A stretch of DNA of 64,000 nucleotides from Actinomycetes bacterium. GTDB taxonomy: Bacteria > Actinomycetota > Acidimicrobiia > Acidimicrobiales > RAAP-2. The notes under the pieces are model-generated. The model worked only from the letters and a program-made list of their open reading frames with translations. It was not told the DNA's origin and did not search any database. Position 1 is the stretch's first letter, and every line of letters begins with the position of its first letter. The translations under genes were made by a program, and so were the position numbers. Positions 25,799 through 35,235 of this stretch are shown here, piece by piece. The stretch lies in contig JAJYWG010000314.1 in NCBI GenBank assembly GCA_021791615.1, positions 1-64,000 of the forward strand. The letters run 5' to 3'.

Positions 25799-27166
25799 TC
25801 ACCCAGTGTCCGAGGCATCGCCCGATACGAACGCGAGGATCTCATGGACATGGCGTGCACAACTCGCCTCGTCAGGCGCTTCGAGGTTCAGGCGCAACAG
25901 GGGTTCGGTGTTCGACGGCCGCAGGTTATACCACCAGTCACCACGATCGACCGTGATGCCGTCAAGGCGGTCGACCTGACGTCCTGCCGCTTCTTCGTGG
26001 CGAGCGACGGCTTCGAGCACTGCCGCTACGTCGGCAACCTCGGTGTTGATCTCGCCTGAGTCCGTGTACCGCTGGTAGGGCGCGAGGATCTGCGAAAGTG
26101 GGATTGCACTTCGGCTCATCATCTCGAGTACAACCAGCGCGGTGATGATGCCTGAGTCAGCTCGGTAGTTGTCGCGGAAGTAGTAATGCCCGGAGTGCTC
26201 ACCTCCGAACACCGCATTGGTCTCCGCCATGACCTGCTTGATGTAGGAGTGACCCACCCTCGTCCGCACACCGACACCACCATGCTCGGCGATGACTTCG
26301 GGCACCACTTTCGAGCAGATCAAGTTGTACAACACCGTGGCGCCCCTGTGCTTTTCGAGCATCGAGGCGGCGACCAGGGCAGTGGTGAGCGAACCGGACA
26401 CCGGTCTGCCTCGTTCGTCGACAAGAAACACCCGGTCGGCATCTCCATCGAATGCGAGGCCCACGTCGGCGCCGGATGCCAGGACCGCGGACTGTAAATC
26501 GGCCAAATTCTCAGGCTGGATCGGATCGGCTGGATGGTTCGGGAACGAACCATCCAACTCGGGATAGAGGAGCTCCACGTCGAAAGGGAGCCCCTCCATC
26601 ACGAGCGGCACGACAAGACCACCCATGCCATTCGCAGTGTCAGCAACCACTTTCAGCGGCCGTAGGACAGAAGGGTCGACGAAAGTACGGACGTGCTGCG
26701 CGTACTCTGGTAGGAGGTCGAGATGCTCGAGCGGTGCGAGCACGTCACCACGGGATGGTTGGAGCAGCGCCTCATCGGCAAGAGCCTCGATCTCCCTCAA
26801 TCCCGTGTCACGCCCGATCGGCCGGGCACCCCCGTAGCAGAGCTTGATGCCGTTGTACTCCGCGGGATTATGCGAGGCGGTGAACATCGCACCGGGGGCA
26901 TCGAGACGGCCGGAGGCGAAGTAGAGGAAGTCGGTCGATGCCATCCCCAGGTCTACGACAGCCGTGCCTTCTGCCCGAGCCCCCTCGGCGAACGCCTCGG
27001 ACAGCTCGAGACCTGAGGGACGCATGTCCCTCACGAGGAGAACCCGGGGGGATTTCGTGAAACGGGCGAAGGCCGATCCGATCGCCCGACAGAGCGAGGC
27101 GTCGAGCTGGCGAGGAACGATCCCCCTGATGTCATACGCCTTGAAGACGGCGCTGGTCCGGCTCAT
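25799..27166 (-). CDS. manB: Phosphomannomutase/phosphoglucomutase (ManB)
   Basis: A 455-residue alpha-D-phosphohexomutase with all four signature loops: the phosphoserine loop TASHNPAEYNG with Ser98, the Mg-binding FDGDADR (Asp240, Asp242, Asp244), the sugar-specificity loop GGEHSGH (321-327) and the C-terminal phosphate-binding RPSNTEPLLRL. It interconverts mannose 6- and 1-phosphate, feeding GDP-mannose for mannosylated glycans and lipids, consistent with the pyrophosphorylase at 52403-53479. The ATG fits the family start (FKAYDIRGIVP). It is upstream of Trm112 and the SIS isomerase on the same strand. Confidence 0.92.
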   Translation of the reverse strand: MSRTSAVFKAYDIRGIVPRQLDASLCRAIGSAFARFTKSPRVLLVRDMRPSGLELSEAFAEGARAEGTAVVDLGMASTDFLYFASGRLDAPGAMFTASHNPAEYNGIKLCYGGARPIGRDTGLREIEALADEALLQPSRGDVLAPLEHLDLLPEYAQHVRTFVDPSVLRPLKVVADTANGMGGLVVPLVMEGLPFDVELLYPELDGSFPNHPADPIQPENLADLQSAVLASGADVGLAFDGDADRVFLVDERGRPVSGSLTTALVAASMLEKHRGATVLYNLICSKVVPEVIAEHGGVGVRTRVGHSYIKQVMAETNAVFGGEHSGHYYFRDNYRADSGIITALVVLEMMSRSAIPLSQILAPYQRYTDSGEINTEVADVAAVLEAVARHEEAAGRQVDRLDGITVDRGDWWYNLRPSNTEPLLRLNLEAPDEASCARHVHEILAFVSGDASDTG

Positions 27167-27212
27167 GAGCCGCCCAGCCTAACGGCTCGGCCGATACGAG
27201 TGGCAATGAGCG

Positions 27213-28106
27213 CTACTGCAGCGCTGCGATTGCCGCCCGGAGGTCCGCCCGGGCCGCTCGCAGTGCCACGAGCCCCTCTCGAAGCGATGTCCGCGCCGAG
27301 AGGAACGAGCTCCAGCAGTCTGGGTACGAGGACGGGGTGAACAGCAGCACGGTCGCAGAGATCCCTGCACTGTCACGGCCGGCTGCCGCAGCTTGGTTCT
27401 CGGCTGCGGCGAGGGATGCTCGTGCCGCGGCTACCCCCGTCTGATTCGACGATCCGTTGATCTCTCCCTGCACACGCGTTATCGCTCGTGAGATCACTGT
27501 GCCGATTGCCACCTCATCATCGTCTGCAATGGTCAGCCGGACTTGAGGAGCCATCACGACGTAGACACGGTAGTTCACGATCATCTGGCGTGCGGCGTTC
27601 CTGAGCTCTCCACAGGTTGAGTCGCCAGGTACCTGCCGCAGGATCGCACCGATCCCCGCCTCCTCACTTGCGACGTCAGCGGTCAGTGTCGACCGATCCC
27701 CCGGGGTGAGGTGGGCCGACGCACTGATGACCGACGAGAGCTCACTCAACCGGGCCAAACGCGCGTGGAGCGCCGTTTCCAACTTCACCCGTCCTGCGGA
27801 AAGCTTGGCTGCTGTGCACGTCGACGTGGTACCTCGTGTCGCAGCAATCAGCGTATTGGGTGAGGTGTTGGAGGAGGTGTTGGTGGAGGTGTTGGAGGAG
27901 GTGTTGGAGGAGGTTTTGGAGGAGGTTTTGGAGGAGGTTTTGGAGGAGGTGTTGGTGGAGGAGGTTGCAACGCCTGACTGGGCCACCGAGACCGACGCGG
28001 CGCCTGCGATCCCCTGAGCCTGCGAGCAGAGCAATGGCGCGCAAACCCCCAGGGCGATCACTAGTGCCCGGATAGTTTTTCGTGGACTCGATTTTTGACC
28101 CGGCAC
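27213..28106 (-). CDS. Secreted protein with Ser/Thr/Asn repeat, unknown function
   Basis: A 297-residue protein with an export signal (ALVIALGVCAPLLCSQAQGIAG). Next comes a low-complexity segment of TSSK/TSSN tetrads (about residues 48-82). The C-terminal 210 residues are Ala-rich and mainly helical, with sequences such as KLETALHARLARLSELSSVIS and AALRAARADLRAAIAAL. No family is recognised. The GTG follows AGGAGGGAATTGAA. It starts one base after the preceding lipoprotein gene ends, so the two are almost certainly one operon and may act together at the cell surface. Confidence 0.7.
   Translation of the reverse strand: MPGQKSSPRKTIRALVIALGVCAPLLCSQAQGIAGAASVSVAQSGVATSSTNTSSKTSSKTSSKTSSNTSSNTSTNTSSNTSPNTLIAATRGTTSTCTAAKLSAGRVKLETALHARLARLSELSSVISASAHLTPGDRSTLTADVASEEAGIGAILRQVPGDSTCGELRNAARQMIVNYRVYVVMAPQVRLTIADDDEVAIGTVISRAITRVQGEINGSSNQTGVAAARASLAAAENQAAAAGRDSAGISATVLLFTPSSYPDCWSSFLSARTSLREGLVALRAARADLRAAIAALQ
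27862..27965 (-). repeat. 12-bp tandem coding repeat, about nine copies
   Basis: Units of GGAGGAGGT(G/T)TT on the plus strand encode the TSS(K/N) tetrads on the minus strand. Copies vary only at one or two bases. Confidence 0.85.
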
Positions 28107-28107
28107 T

Positions 28108-28593
28108 TCAATTCCCTCCTGATTGTGACGAAGTTCCCGTCGTTCCTGTCGGATACGTGGATGTGGATGTTGTCGCGCCTGACCCGCTTCCCGACACTGT
28201 CTGCTCGACCTGGTTCATGCCTGTTGTGAGCGCGCTCAACTCGGCTGTGAGCTGAGCTGTGATCCCTGTGCCGATCGCTGTCTGGGCCTCAGAAGCACCG
28301 TTCCCCGCCGTCGTGCCCGGCTGAGTGGTGATCGTGGTCGAAGGCGACGACACGTCAGGGCCGGCCGGCACGGTGGAAGAGCTTGCGGGCGCAGACTTGG
28401 ACACCGGAGATGAGGAGTTTGGCGCGGACGATGCAGCCTTCTGGGATGTCGAGCTTCGCGCCTGGGTCCGAGAGCCGGCCACCGGGTTCGGGGTCCCCGC
28501 GCCGACCACACGAGCCTGGCTCCCCCCGCACGCTGCCAACGACACACCGATGACCAGAACCGTCACCAGAACCTGCACCCCTTTCACGCGCAT
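28108..28593 (-). CDS. Small Ser/Thr-rich lipoprotein, unknown function
   Basis: A 161-residue lipoprotein. The signal MRVKGVQVLVTVLVIGVSLAAC ends in a clear lipobox (SLAAC-GG). The mature part is strongly Ser/Thr/Pro biased with a short helical stretch (EAQTAIGTGITAQLTAELSALTTGM) near residues 110-135. No catalytic motif is visible. The ATG was chosen for GGGGAGGGG seven bases upstream. It is immediately upstream of the repeat-containing secreted protein, which also ends in helical Ala/Thr-rich sequence, suggesting a shared cell-envelope role. Confidence 0.7.
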   Translation of the reverse strand: MRVKGVQVLVTVLVIGVSLAACGGSQARVVGAGTPNPVAGSRTQARSSTSQKAASSAPNSSSPVSKSAPASSSTVPAGPDVSSPSTTITTQPGTTAGNGASEAQTAIGTGITAQLTAELSALTTGMNQVEQTVSGSGSGATTSTSTYPTGTTGTSSQSGGN

Positions 28594-28713
28594 CTCGTAC
28601 CCCTCCCCTGAGAACACACTCCCCTGAGAACACACCCGCGTCGAGCACCGACTCGATGCGCTCATCCTGACCCGTGTCAATGGGTTCCCCGTGAGCAAAT
28701 TGTGATGGAACGA

Positions 28714-31266
28714 TTATGGGTGCAGGGCGGTCCGATAGCTCGGTGGACGACTGGTCCGACGGCGACGGGTACTGGGACGGCTCCGACGCCGACGGCGACG
28801 GCGCAGCGTGGGCACGACGGCGCCGAGAATGACGAGCGCGAAGATCCCGAAAGCAGTGCAGCCGTCACCCAGGTCGTTCACCGGGGTGGTGCCATACGTC
28901 AGCTCGACGCGATGGCTGGTCGGGACCACCACCATCAGGTTCGGCGTCGACCGCCAGGGTCCATTCCCCCCCGAGACGTGCCAATTCGGGAAATACGAGA
29001 CCTTCACGAGAACCGGAGTGCCGATCCTGCCCACGTGGAAGCTGACCGAGTCTGCAGTTTGGCGCACGTCGGTTACTTTCGTCGCGGGGACCGAGATCGA
29101 TGGGGGATGTCCTGCTCCGGCTCGAGTCACCCGAGGCCAACTCGCCGGTCCATCGGCTACCAGCGGCACCGCCCAACGCGCCGGGTCCTCGTACCACGCC
29201 ACTGACGGGCCATCGATCGGCTCCCCTTGGGGTCCTACCGTCCCGAGCCAACTCACCTGGCTGGGCCCCACGCCGGTCAGCACAGCGGGCTTTCTGGTCA
29301 ACGGAGTGACCAGTGTGGAATGACGCACTTCATAGACGTCCCAGGTCGTCGACAGTGTCTCCCCATCGAAGTTCGTACGCCACGGGCCGGTCGACGCCAC
29401 GAACCGAAGTGTGGGGTCCTCGCTGGCCGCAAGTTGTACCTGAGGGCTCGATGCCATGAAGTAGCGCACTCCGAGTAGCTGGAGGTGCTCCACCCCTAGC
29501 GGGATGTCAAGCGGCCCGTAGGGAAGCCCCACCATCGGCTCTGAGGGTGCTACTGACAGCTCCGCTTGGTTCAAGAAGTGATAGGGCGTCGTCGCCGACG
29601 ACTCGAAAAGCAAGCCTTCCATCGAGTCGATGCACCCGCCGGTCCAGTAGGGAAGGAGCATCAGCGCTTCGGGAGTGCCGAAACGATTGAGATCCGAGTT
29701 GTACTCCCACATCGCGCGCCCGCACCCGTGCTCGCGGCCCACCTTGGCCATGAGCTGGACCACCGCACGGTACTCGGGATAGTCCGCTTTCCCCTCGTAG
29801 CCGGTGTAATTCCAATCGGCCCACACGCTCACCTGGTCGGCTCCGGGAGTGATGCCGATCCGCGGAAGCTCGGAGGCGAGAGCCGGGACGAACGGCGTAG
29901 CCACCACGACGAGCACCACGAGCAGAGCAAGGATCGGGCCGGCCACCGCACCGGCTGGCCAGCGGGGAGGAGACGGCCGGCGCAGAGCCGGGCCACCGAG
30001 GCCGTTGCGGACCGTATTGGCCCAGCGGGTCAAGCGATCGCGCCGCATCCAACGAGCACAGAAGACGACGCCCACGGCGAACACCCACCCCGCAGCCAGG
30101 TACACGGCGATGAACCAGAGCGGCAGCAAGCGGACGTTGTACAGGCTCCCCTGGGGATCCACGATCAGTCCCAGAGCCGAGAGTCCGCCGAGAGCGCCGA
30201 TCAGGAGGCCGAAGCGACTCCGCATTGCAAGCGAGACGAGCATGGCCACCCCGGCAAGCACAAGTGCCCACAGGTCCGCGCGTGGGAACAGGACTGCTGC
30301 ATACGTCGTGATGTTCGTATAGTTCATCGACGTGGTGTAGGGCAGGCGGAGGCCGAACGGCACGAGCCACCAACCCGACAGGAGCACCCCGATCACCACG
30401 GTCGAGGACCCCCACCAAAACGCCTGCCAGCGAGCGCGCGCCGAACTGTCTCCCTCGGGCTGCCGTCCGGTGCCATGCCAAGCAATGGAAGGTCCGCGTA
30501 GGTCGTCGTACAGCTCGAACCTGTCCGGCAACATCTCGCAGAGCGTCAGCAGCCCGGCACCAACCAACGCAAACGCGGCAGGAACGATATGGGCGAGGAT
30601 GCACAGTGCGAGCACAACTGCCGCAAGGACACGCCCTCGACCGTTACGGATCCCCCGGGCGAACAGTCCGAGGAACAGAATTGCGAGAGCCAGGCTCAGC
30701 GAGAAGGAGTACTCTCCGGCAAGGGTCGAGAAAAGGTTGCCTCCATAGATCGTCCACGTGTAGTCGAACAGGTACGGCAAGGTTGCCGCGGCAAGAACGC
30801 CCGGTACTGGCGGGGGCATTCGGAAGAGCTTCCCGCAGGCCCATGCAGTCACTGGCAAAAGGAGCGACCCCATCACCGTCGCCCACTTGAACGCGATGTT
30901 GTACGCGATCACGTGAGATGCCAATGCAACGAGCACGTCAGGCAGGATGAAGTAGAAGGTGTACATGGGATATCCGTCGTACCAACCTGGATTCCATCCG
31001 GTAAGATGGGGAAAGAGGTTCGACGTGAAGTAGGCCGGCATCATGTAATGGGCACCGGTGTCACCTCCGGTAGTGGTCGTATCAGTGAGAAGAAGGGGGA
31101 GGTGCAGCTGCCAGAGGGTGACACCAATGACGCCGGCCACGGCGACCAGGGCGGCGACTGCGGGGAGCCATCGGCCGATCCTTTGTGCCCTGGGAGTCCA
31201 CACCGGTCGGCAGTCGACGCTTGCCGGACCGTTTTCTGTTTCGATATGTCCTTCACGAATGTCCAT
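28714..31266 (-). CDS. Large multi-pass membrane protein, GT-C/PTPS-related type
   Basis: An 850-residue protein with about 10-13 transmembrane helices in the first 480 residues and a 350-residue exported C-terminal part, then one last helix and an Arg/Ser-rich tail. The first loop (TTTTGGDTGAHYMMPAYFTSN) has the acidic residue placement of GT-C glycosyltransferases, and the layout resembles the membrane '6-pyruvoyl-tetrahydropterin synthase-related' family. A role in transferring sugars from a polyprenyl donor is plausible but inferred. It is the most upstream gene of a possible leftward unit that continues with the lipoproteins and ManB. Confidence 0.78.
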   Translation of the reverse strand: MDIREGHIETENGPASVDCRPVWTPRAQRIGRWLPAVAALVAVAGVIGVTLWQLHLPLLLTDTTTTGGDTGAHYMMPAYFTSNLFPHLTGWNPGWYDGYPMYTFYFILPDVLVALASHVIAYNIAFKWATVMGSLLLPVTAWACGKLFRMPPPVPGVLAAATLPYLFDYTWTIYGGNLFSTLAGEYSFSLSLALAILFLGLFARGIRNGRGRVLAAVVLALCILAHIVPAAFALVGAGLLTLCEMLPDRFELYDDLRGPSIAWHGTGRQPEGDSSARARWQAFWWGSSTVVIGVLLSGWWLVPFGLRLPYTTSMNYTNITTYAAVLFPRADLWALVLAGVAMLVSLAMRSRFGLLIGALGGLSALGLIVDPQGSLYNVRLLPLWFIAVYLAAGWVFAVGVVFCARWMRRDRLTRWANTVRNGLGGPALRRPSPPRWPAGAVAGPILALLVVLVVVATPFVPALASELPRIGITPGADQVSVWADWNYTGYEGKADYPEYRAVVQLMAKVGREHGCGRAMWEYNSDLNRFGTPEALMLLPYWTGGCIDSMEGLLFESSATTPYHFLNQAELSVAPSEPMVGLPYGPLDIPLGVEHLQLLGVRYFMASSPQVQLAASEDPTLRFVASTGPWRTNFDGETLSTTWDVYEVRHSTLVTPLTRKPAVLTGVGPSQVSWLGTVGPQGEPIDGPSVAWYEDPARWAVPLVADGPASWPRVTRAGAGHPPSISVPATKVTDVRQTADSVSFHVGRIGTPVLVKVSYFPNWHVSGGNGPWRSTPNLMVVVPTSHRVELTYGTTPVNDLGDGCTAFGIFALVILGAVVPTLRRRRRRRSRPSTRRRRTSRPPSYRTALHP

Positions 31267-31289
31267 GGCTCACGGTTCCGAACCGCATT

Positions 31290-32183
31290 TCACAGCACGA
31301 CTCCACCGCGGCTGTGCACTATGGCCAGGACGGCCACGAGGTTGAATGACGCATGGGCGACCATGTTCATCCCGAGGCGTCCGGTCAGATAGCTCACGGT
31401 CGCCAGGATCATCCCGAAGATGGCAAGTCCTGCGAACTGTTCCCACTCTCCATGGGCGAGACCGAAGACGAGTCCGTCGACTGCCACCGCGAACACGACT
31501 CCGACGGCGCGCCGCGTGGTCGGGCCCGGCTCGCTCGAGGTGAAGAGCTTTGCCAGGGCGCGAAAGATGAGACCGCGAAAGAAGAGCTCTTCGAAAAAGG
31601 GTGCGCCGACAACCGTGAGGATGGCAATGACGACGAACCCCCATCCGTGTGCCGCGCCCGTGAGCTTCTGCGTAGGCGCTGTGAAATTCTTCAAGTGAAC
31701 GAGAAACGGTGCGTAGAGAAGCGCCACGAGGTATTGCGCTCCCACTCCGATCACCACGCCGATGGAATCAATCGGACGAAAGCGCACTCCGAGGTCGATG
31801 AACAGCCGTCGAGTCCCACGGGTAAGGGATGCAAGCCACGGCCCGAAGAGGAACCCCCCCCACAGGCCGACCAGCGAGACGCCGATGTACCAGTCTGGAG
31901 GAGTGGCCATGGACGACAGGCGAGACAATTGCCCGCCATCTCCTGCAGCCGTCGCAGCCAGCGTGACCAGGATCAGTGCCAGGACTTCACCGACCAGGAA
32001 CCCGACGAAGCCGAACACCACCCACATCCCGGCATCGCCACGCTGGGCCGGTGGCGCGCCTGGCACGTCGAGGAAACGGCGCCCCGGCTGTACAATTGGA
32101 AGTGCTCTGGCTGCTCCGGGCTCTGACTCAGCCGCATCCGTCTCGGGTCGCGGTGGCGGTGCGCTGTCCCCAAGGTCGGCCAT
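31290..32183 (-). CDS. CPBP-family intramembrane metalloprotease
   Basis: About 297 residues with a Pro-rich cytoplasmic head and seven or so transmembrane helices. The CAAX/Abi protease motifs are present: EELFFRG (Glu-Glu-x3-Arg), VFGLAHG (FxxxH) and HASFN. Such enzymes process prenylated or secreted peptides within the membrane; the bacterial substrate is unknown. ATG at 32183 is taken as start; an in-frame GTG at 32225 would add 14 residues and neither has a good ribosome-binding site. It lies 23 bp upstream of the large membrane protein gene. Confidence 0.85.
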   Translation of the reverse strand: MADLGDSAPPPRPETDAAESEPGAARALPIVQPGRRFLDVPGAPPAQRGDAGMWVVFGFVGFLVGEVLALILVTLAATAAGDGGQLSRLSSMATPPDWYIGVSLVGLWGGFLFGPWLASLTRGTRRLFIDLGVRFRPIDSIGVVIGVGAQYLVALLYAPFLVHLKNFTAPTQKLTGAAHGWGFVVIAILTVVGAPFFEELFFRGLIFRALAKLFTSSEPGPTTRRAVGVVFAVAVDGLVFGLAHGEWEQFAGLAIFGMILATVSYLTGRLGMNMVAHASFNLVAVLAIVHSRGGVVL

Positions 32184-32493
32184 CGTCGCCACGATACTGC
32201 CGGGTACTTTCGTCAGAGTGGGCACGCGCCGCCAGCCAGCGCATCAACCGTGCCCACTAAGAGACCATCATGTGGGCCTCACCGATACCTGGTGGTCCCC
32301 AACGACGCCTGCCATGTTCAGGACCGCCTGGTAGGACCCTCTCGGTCGCTTGAGCTGGGACAAGCCCGGAATGTCCATGTGCTCTTGCTGGTTCGAGGGT
32401 CGAAACTCGGGGCAAGAGAGCTCTCAGGCTCCGACCGAACGAGCCGGAGGCACACGGGCGCGGTCACCGATCAGGAGAAGCGGCGCATAGCAT

Positions 32494-34878
32494 GTGCTCG
32501 TGAGCCTTCAACGCCAGGATGGAACACCGCCTCGCAACCCCGGCCCCGGTGGCGGACCGGGGCCCGGCTCGTCGGGGGGTGACCAGAACTGGCGGTGGAT
32601 CTGGATCGTCATCGCCGCCGCGATCCTGCTCATCTTGGTCGTGCCATCTCTCCTGTCACACTCCTCCGCCAAGTCGCTCACGTATTCCCAGTACATGAAC
32701 GATGTGAGCAGCAAGAAGGTAGCGACAGCCAACGTCGACAATTCTTCGGGGGTCATCACCGGGAAGCTCAAGAGCGGCACGCAGTACACAGTCAGCGGGC
32801 CCAACCCGGTCATTCCTGCGGATGTGAAGGAGATGCAGGCTGACATCCCATCGGTAACGTTCTCGACGCCCAGCGATCTCCTCGGTGAGCTCCTCCCCTA
32901 CATCTTGTTCCTGGGCATCGGCATCATCCTGATGGTCTTCATCACCCGCCAGGCACGGGGCCAGATGTCCGGGATCATGTCGATCGGCCGATCGAAGGCC
33001 AGGATGTTCAGTGCAGATCGACCTTCGACGACGTTCGAAGACGTCGCGGGCTACAACGGAGTCAAACAGGAGATCAGTGAAGTCGTCGACTTCCTCAAGA
33101 CCCCAACGCGGTTCAAAGAGATCGGAGCCAAGATCCCCAAGGGGGTTCTTCTCGTCGGTCCGCCGGGGACCGGAAAGACCCTCCTGGCTCGAGCGGTGGC
33201 CGGTGAAGCTGGAGTCCCGTTCCTCTCGGTGAGCGGTTCGGACTTCATGGAGATGTTCGTCGGCGTCGGTGCGAGCCGCGTGCGAGACCTCTTCCAAACG
33301 GCTCGTAAGCAAGCCCCGGCGATCATCTTCATCGACGAGATCGATTCCATCGGTCGCAAGCGTGGAGCTGGGCTCGGTGGTGGGCACGACGAGCGTGAGC
33401 AGACCCTCAACCAGATGCTGAACGAGATGGATGGCTTCGACCCGGCAGAAGGCGTCGTCATCATTGCCGCCACGAACCGCCCCGACATCCTCGATCCGGC
33501 TCTCCTCCGCCCCGGGCGTTTCGACCGTCAAATCGTCGTTCCGCTCCCGGACCTGGACGAGCGTTTGCCCATCCTCCAAGTTCACTGCCGGGGAAAGCGG
33601 ATCGGACCCGATGTCGATCTCGAGCTGGTGGCCCGAGGAACGCCGGGGATGAGCGGTGCAGACCTGGCCAACCTGGTGAACGAAGCGGCGCTGCACGCAG
33701 TGAGGCGAGGCAGCGCGATGATCGAGATGGACGATTTCGAATCGTCTCGCGACCGTGTCCTCATGGGCCAGCGCCGGGACAGTCTGGTCCTCTCGGAACA
33801 GGAGAAGCAACGGGTCGCGTACCACGAAGGCGGCCACGCGGTGCTCGCATACGTGCTCGAAGACGCCGATCCCGTTCACAAGGTCACCATCCTGCCCACC
33901 GGGATGGCACTCGGAGTCACCATGCAGTTGCCAATGGAGGAGCGCCACATCCATTCCCGATCGCACATCGAAGACTCGCTCTGCGTTCGGATGGGAGGAC
34001 GAGTCGCGGAGCTTCTCGTGTACGGCGACCTCTCCACCGGTGCAGCGAACGACCTTGTCGGCAACACCGAGCTCGCACGCAAGATGGTCCGAGAGTGGGG
34101 CATGAGCGAAGAGATCGGACCGATGGCGTGGGGTTCGCAGGGCCAAGTCTTCCTTGGTGAAGATCTGATGCACACTCGCGACTATTCAGAGGATACGAGC
34201 CGCGTCATCGACGACGAGGTCGAACGCATCCTGCGAGCTCAGGAAGAGAGGGCGCTCGAAGTCCTGAGCCGTCACCGTGCTGGCCTCGATGCCGTTGCCC
34301 ACGCTCTCTTGGAACAGGAGGCCATCGACGGGTCCGAGGTCGGGCGACTGGTCGATGAGGCGTATGGACGTCCAGTACATGCCAACGGTTCCCAGGCAGT
34401 ACCCCACTTCACCGGAAACGGTCACCGGAACCCGAACGGCGCGAAGAACGGTCACGGTGCGAAACAAGGCGCTGAGGATGGAGGCGAGACGGGTGGCGCC
34501 GACGAAGGCGCTGGAGCCGGAGCTGGAGCTGGAGCTGGCACCGACAATGGCAAGGAGAAGGGCGCTGAGAAGGGCACCGAGGTCGTGGAGCCCAACAGTG
34601 CCTCCGTGCGAGTGGACGACCGGAGCATCGCGGGCACTCCCGACGGCGCGGGCACTCCCGACGGCGCGGGCACTCCCGACGGCGCGGGCACTCCCGACGG
34701 CGCGGGCACTCCCGACGGCGCGGGCACTCCCGGCGGTTCCGAGGCAGATCACTCCCCTCGCGACGTTGACGCTCCACCAGCCGAGGGAGAACCCGTCGCT
34801 TCCACTCCGGGAACCCCGGGAACATGGCCTCCCCCGGAATGGCCCAAGCCCGCTGATTCGTGGGCACCGCCGCGCTGA
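32494..34878 (+). CDS. ftsH: ATP-dependent zinc metalloprotease FtsH
   Basis: A 794-residue membrane protease. Transmembrane helices are at about 33-53 and 133-150 with a short extracytoplasmic domain between them. The AAA+ module has Walker A GPPGTGKT (222-229), Walker B IIFIDEID and the SRH segment. The zinc site is HEGGH (444-448). It degrades unneeded membrane and soluble proteins. The final 150 residues are an unusual disordered extension with [10 protein letters not shown] and six GTPDGA-type repeats, beyond the normal FtsH length of about 640. GTG is used as start; a second GTG two codons later is equally possible. Confidence 0.94.
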   Translation: MLVSLQRQDGTPPRNPGPGGGPGPGSSGGDQNWRWIWIVIAAAILLILVVPSLLSHSSAKSLTYSQYMNDVSSKKVATANVDNSSGVITGKLKSGTQYTVSGPNPVIPADVKEMQADIPSVTFSTPSDLLGELLPYILFLGIGIILMVFITRQARGQMSGIMSIGRSKARMFSADRPSTTFEDVAGYNGVKQEISEVVDFLKTPTRFKEIGAKIPKGVLLVGPPGTGKTLLARAVAGEAGVPFLSVSGSDFMEMFVGVGASRVRDLFQTARKQAPAIIFIDEIDSIGRKRGAGLGGGHDEREQTLNQMLNEMDGFDPAEGVVIIAATNRPDILDPALLRPGRFDRQIVVPLPDLDERLPILQVHCRGKRIGPDVDLELVARGTPGMSGADLANLVNEAALHAVRRGSAMIEMDDFESSRDRVLMGQRRDSLVLSEQEKQRVAYHEGGHAVLAYVLEDADPVHKVTILPTGMALGVTMQLPMEERHIHSRSHIEDSLCVRMGGRVAELLVYGDLSTGAANDLVGNTELARKMVREWGMSEEIGPMAWGSQGQVFLGEDLMHTRDYSEDTSRVIDDEVERILRAQEERALEVLSRHRAGLDAVAHALLEQEAIDGSEVGRLVDEAYGRPVHANGSQAVPHFTGNGHRNPNGAKNGHGAKQGAEDGGETGGADEGAGAGAGAGAGTDNGKEKGAEKGTEVVEPNSASVRVDDRSIAGTPDGAGTPDGAGTPDGAGTPDGAGTPDGAGTPGGSEADHSPRDVDAPPAEGEPVASTPGTPGTWPPPEWPKPADSWAPPR
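34631..34736 (+). repeat. 18-bp tandem coding repeat, six copies
   Basis: CGGGCACTCCCGACGGCG starts at 34631, 34649, 34667, 34685 and 34703, with a last altered copy at 34721. It encodes GTPDGA units in the C-terminal tail of FtsH. Confidence 0.92.
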
Positions 34879-35235
34879 CCGCCACTTCCAGCCAAGGGTT
34901 GGTGAGACAACGAGGAAGAGCAGCGAACCTGCTTGCCTCCAACCACTGAACCTTCGGACAGCGATGGCTGTACAGACGCTGCCTATGCTCTCTCCAGTCT
35001 CCACCGAGGTGAGCGACGCGACTTCCATCGCATCGGACGGCTTCTCTTCTGCATCACGCACGGCGAGCAGCGAATGGAGATTTGGACGCCAATGCAAGCG
35101 GGGCGCTCGGGCCCCCGAACGTCCACCGCACTATCGTGCTCCGACTCTTCCATCGGATGGCCGAGCTCGGGCCGCCGTCGTTGCTCCAAGACGGCCTCAG
35201 CTCCCTGCCGAGACGACTGCGACTTCGCGCCGACG
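34879..35235. other. Intergenic region between ftsH and the DUF5719-like gene
   Basis: This is 357 bp between convergent genes. Several frames are open, but none has a plausible start with a ribosome-binding site, a recognisable motif or a sensible composition. In related genomes small genes can lie near here, but I see none I can support. Confidence 0.5.

Noticed and set aside
27862..27965. Short repeats as a possible CRISPR array
   Set aside because: Units are contiguous and codon-phased within a gene, with no spacers; the same holds for the other arrays in the window.
32226..32493. Possible RNA gene in the 268-bp spacer before ftsH
   Set aside because: No cloverleaf or long stem could be traced beyond a short GAGAGCTCTC palindrome.
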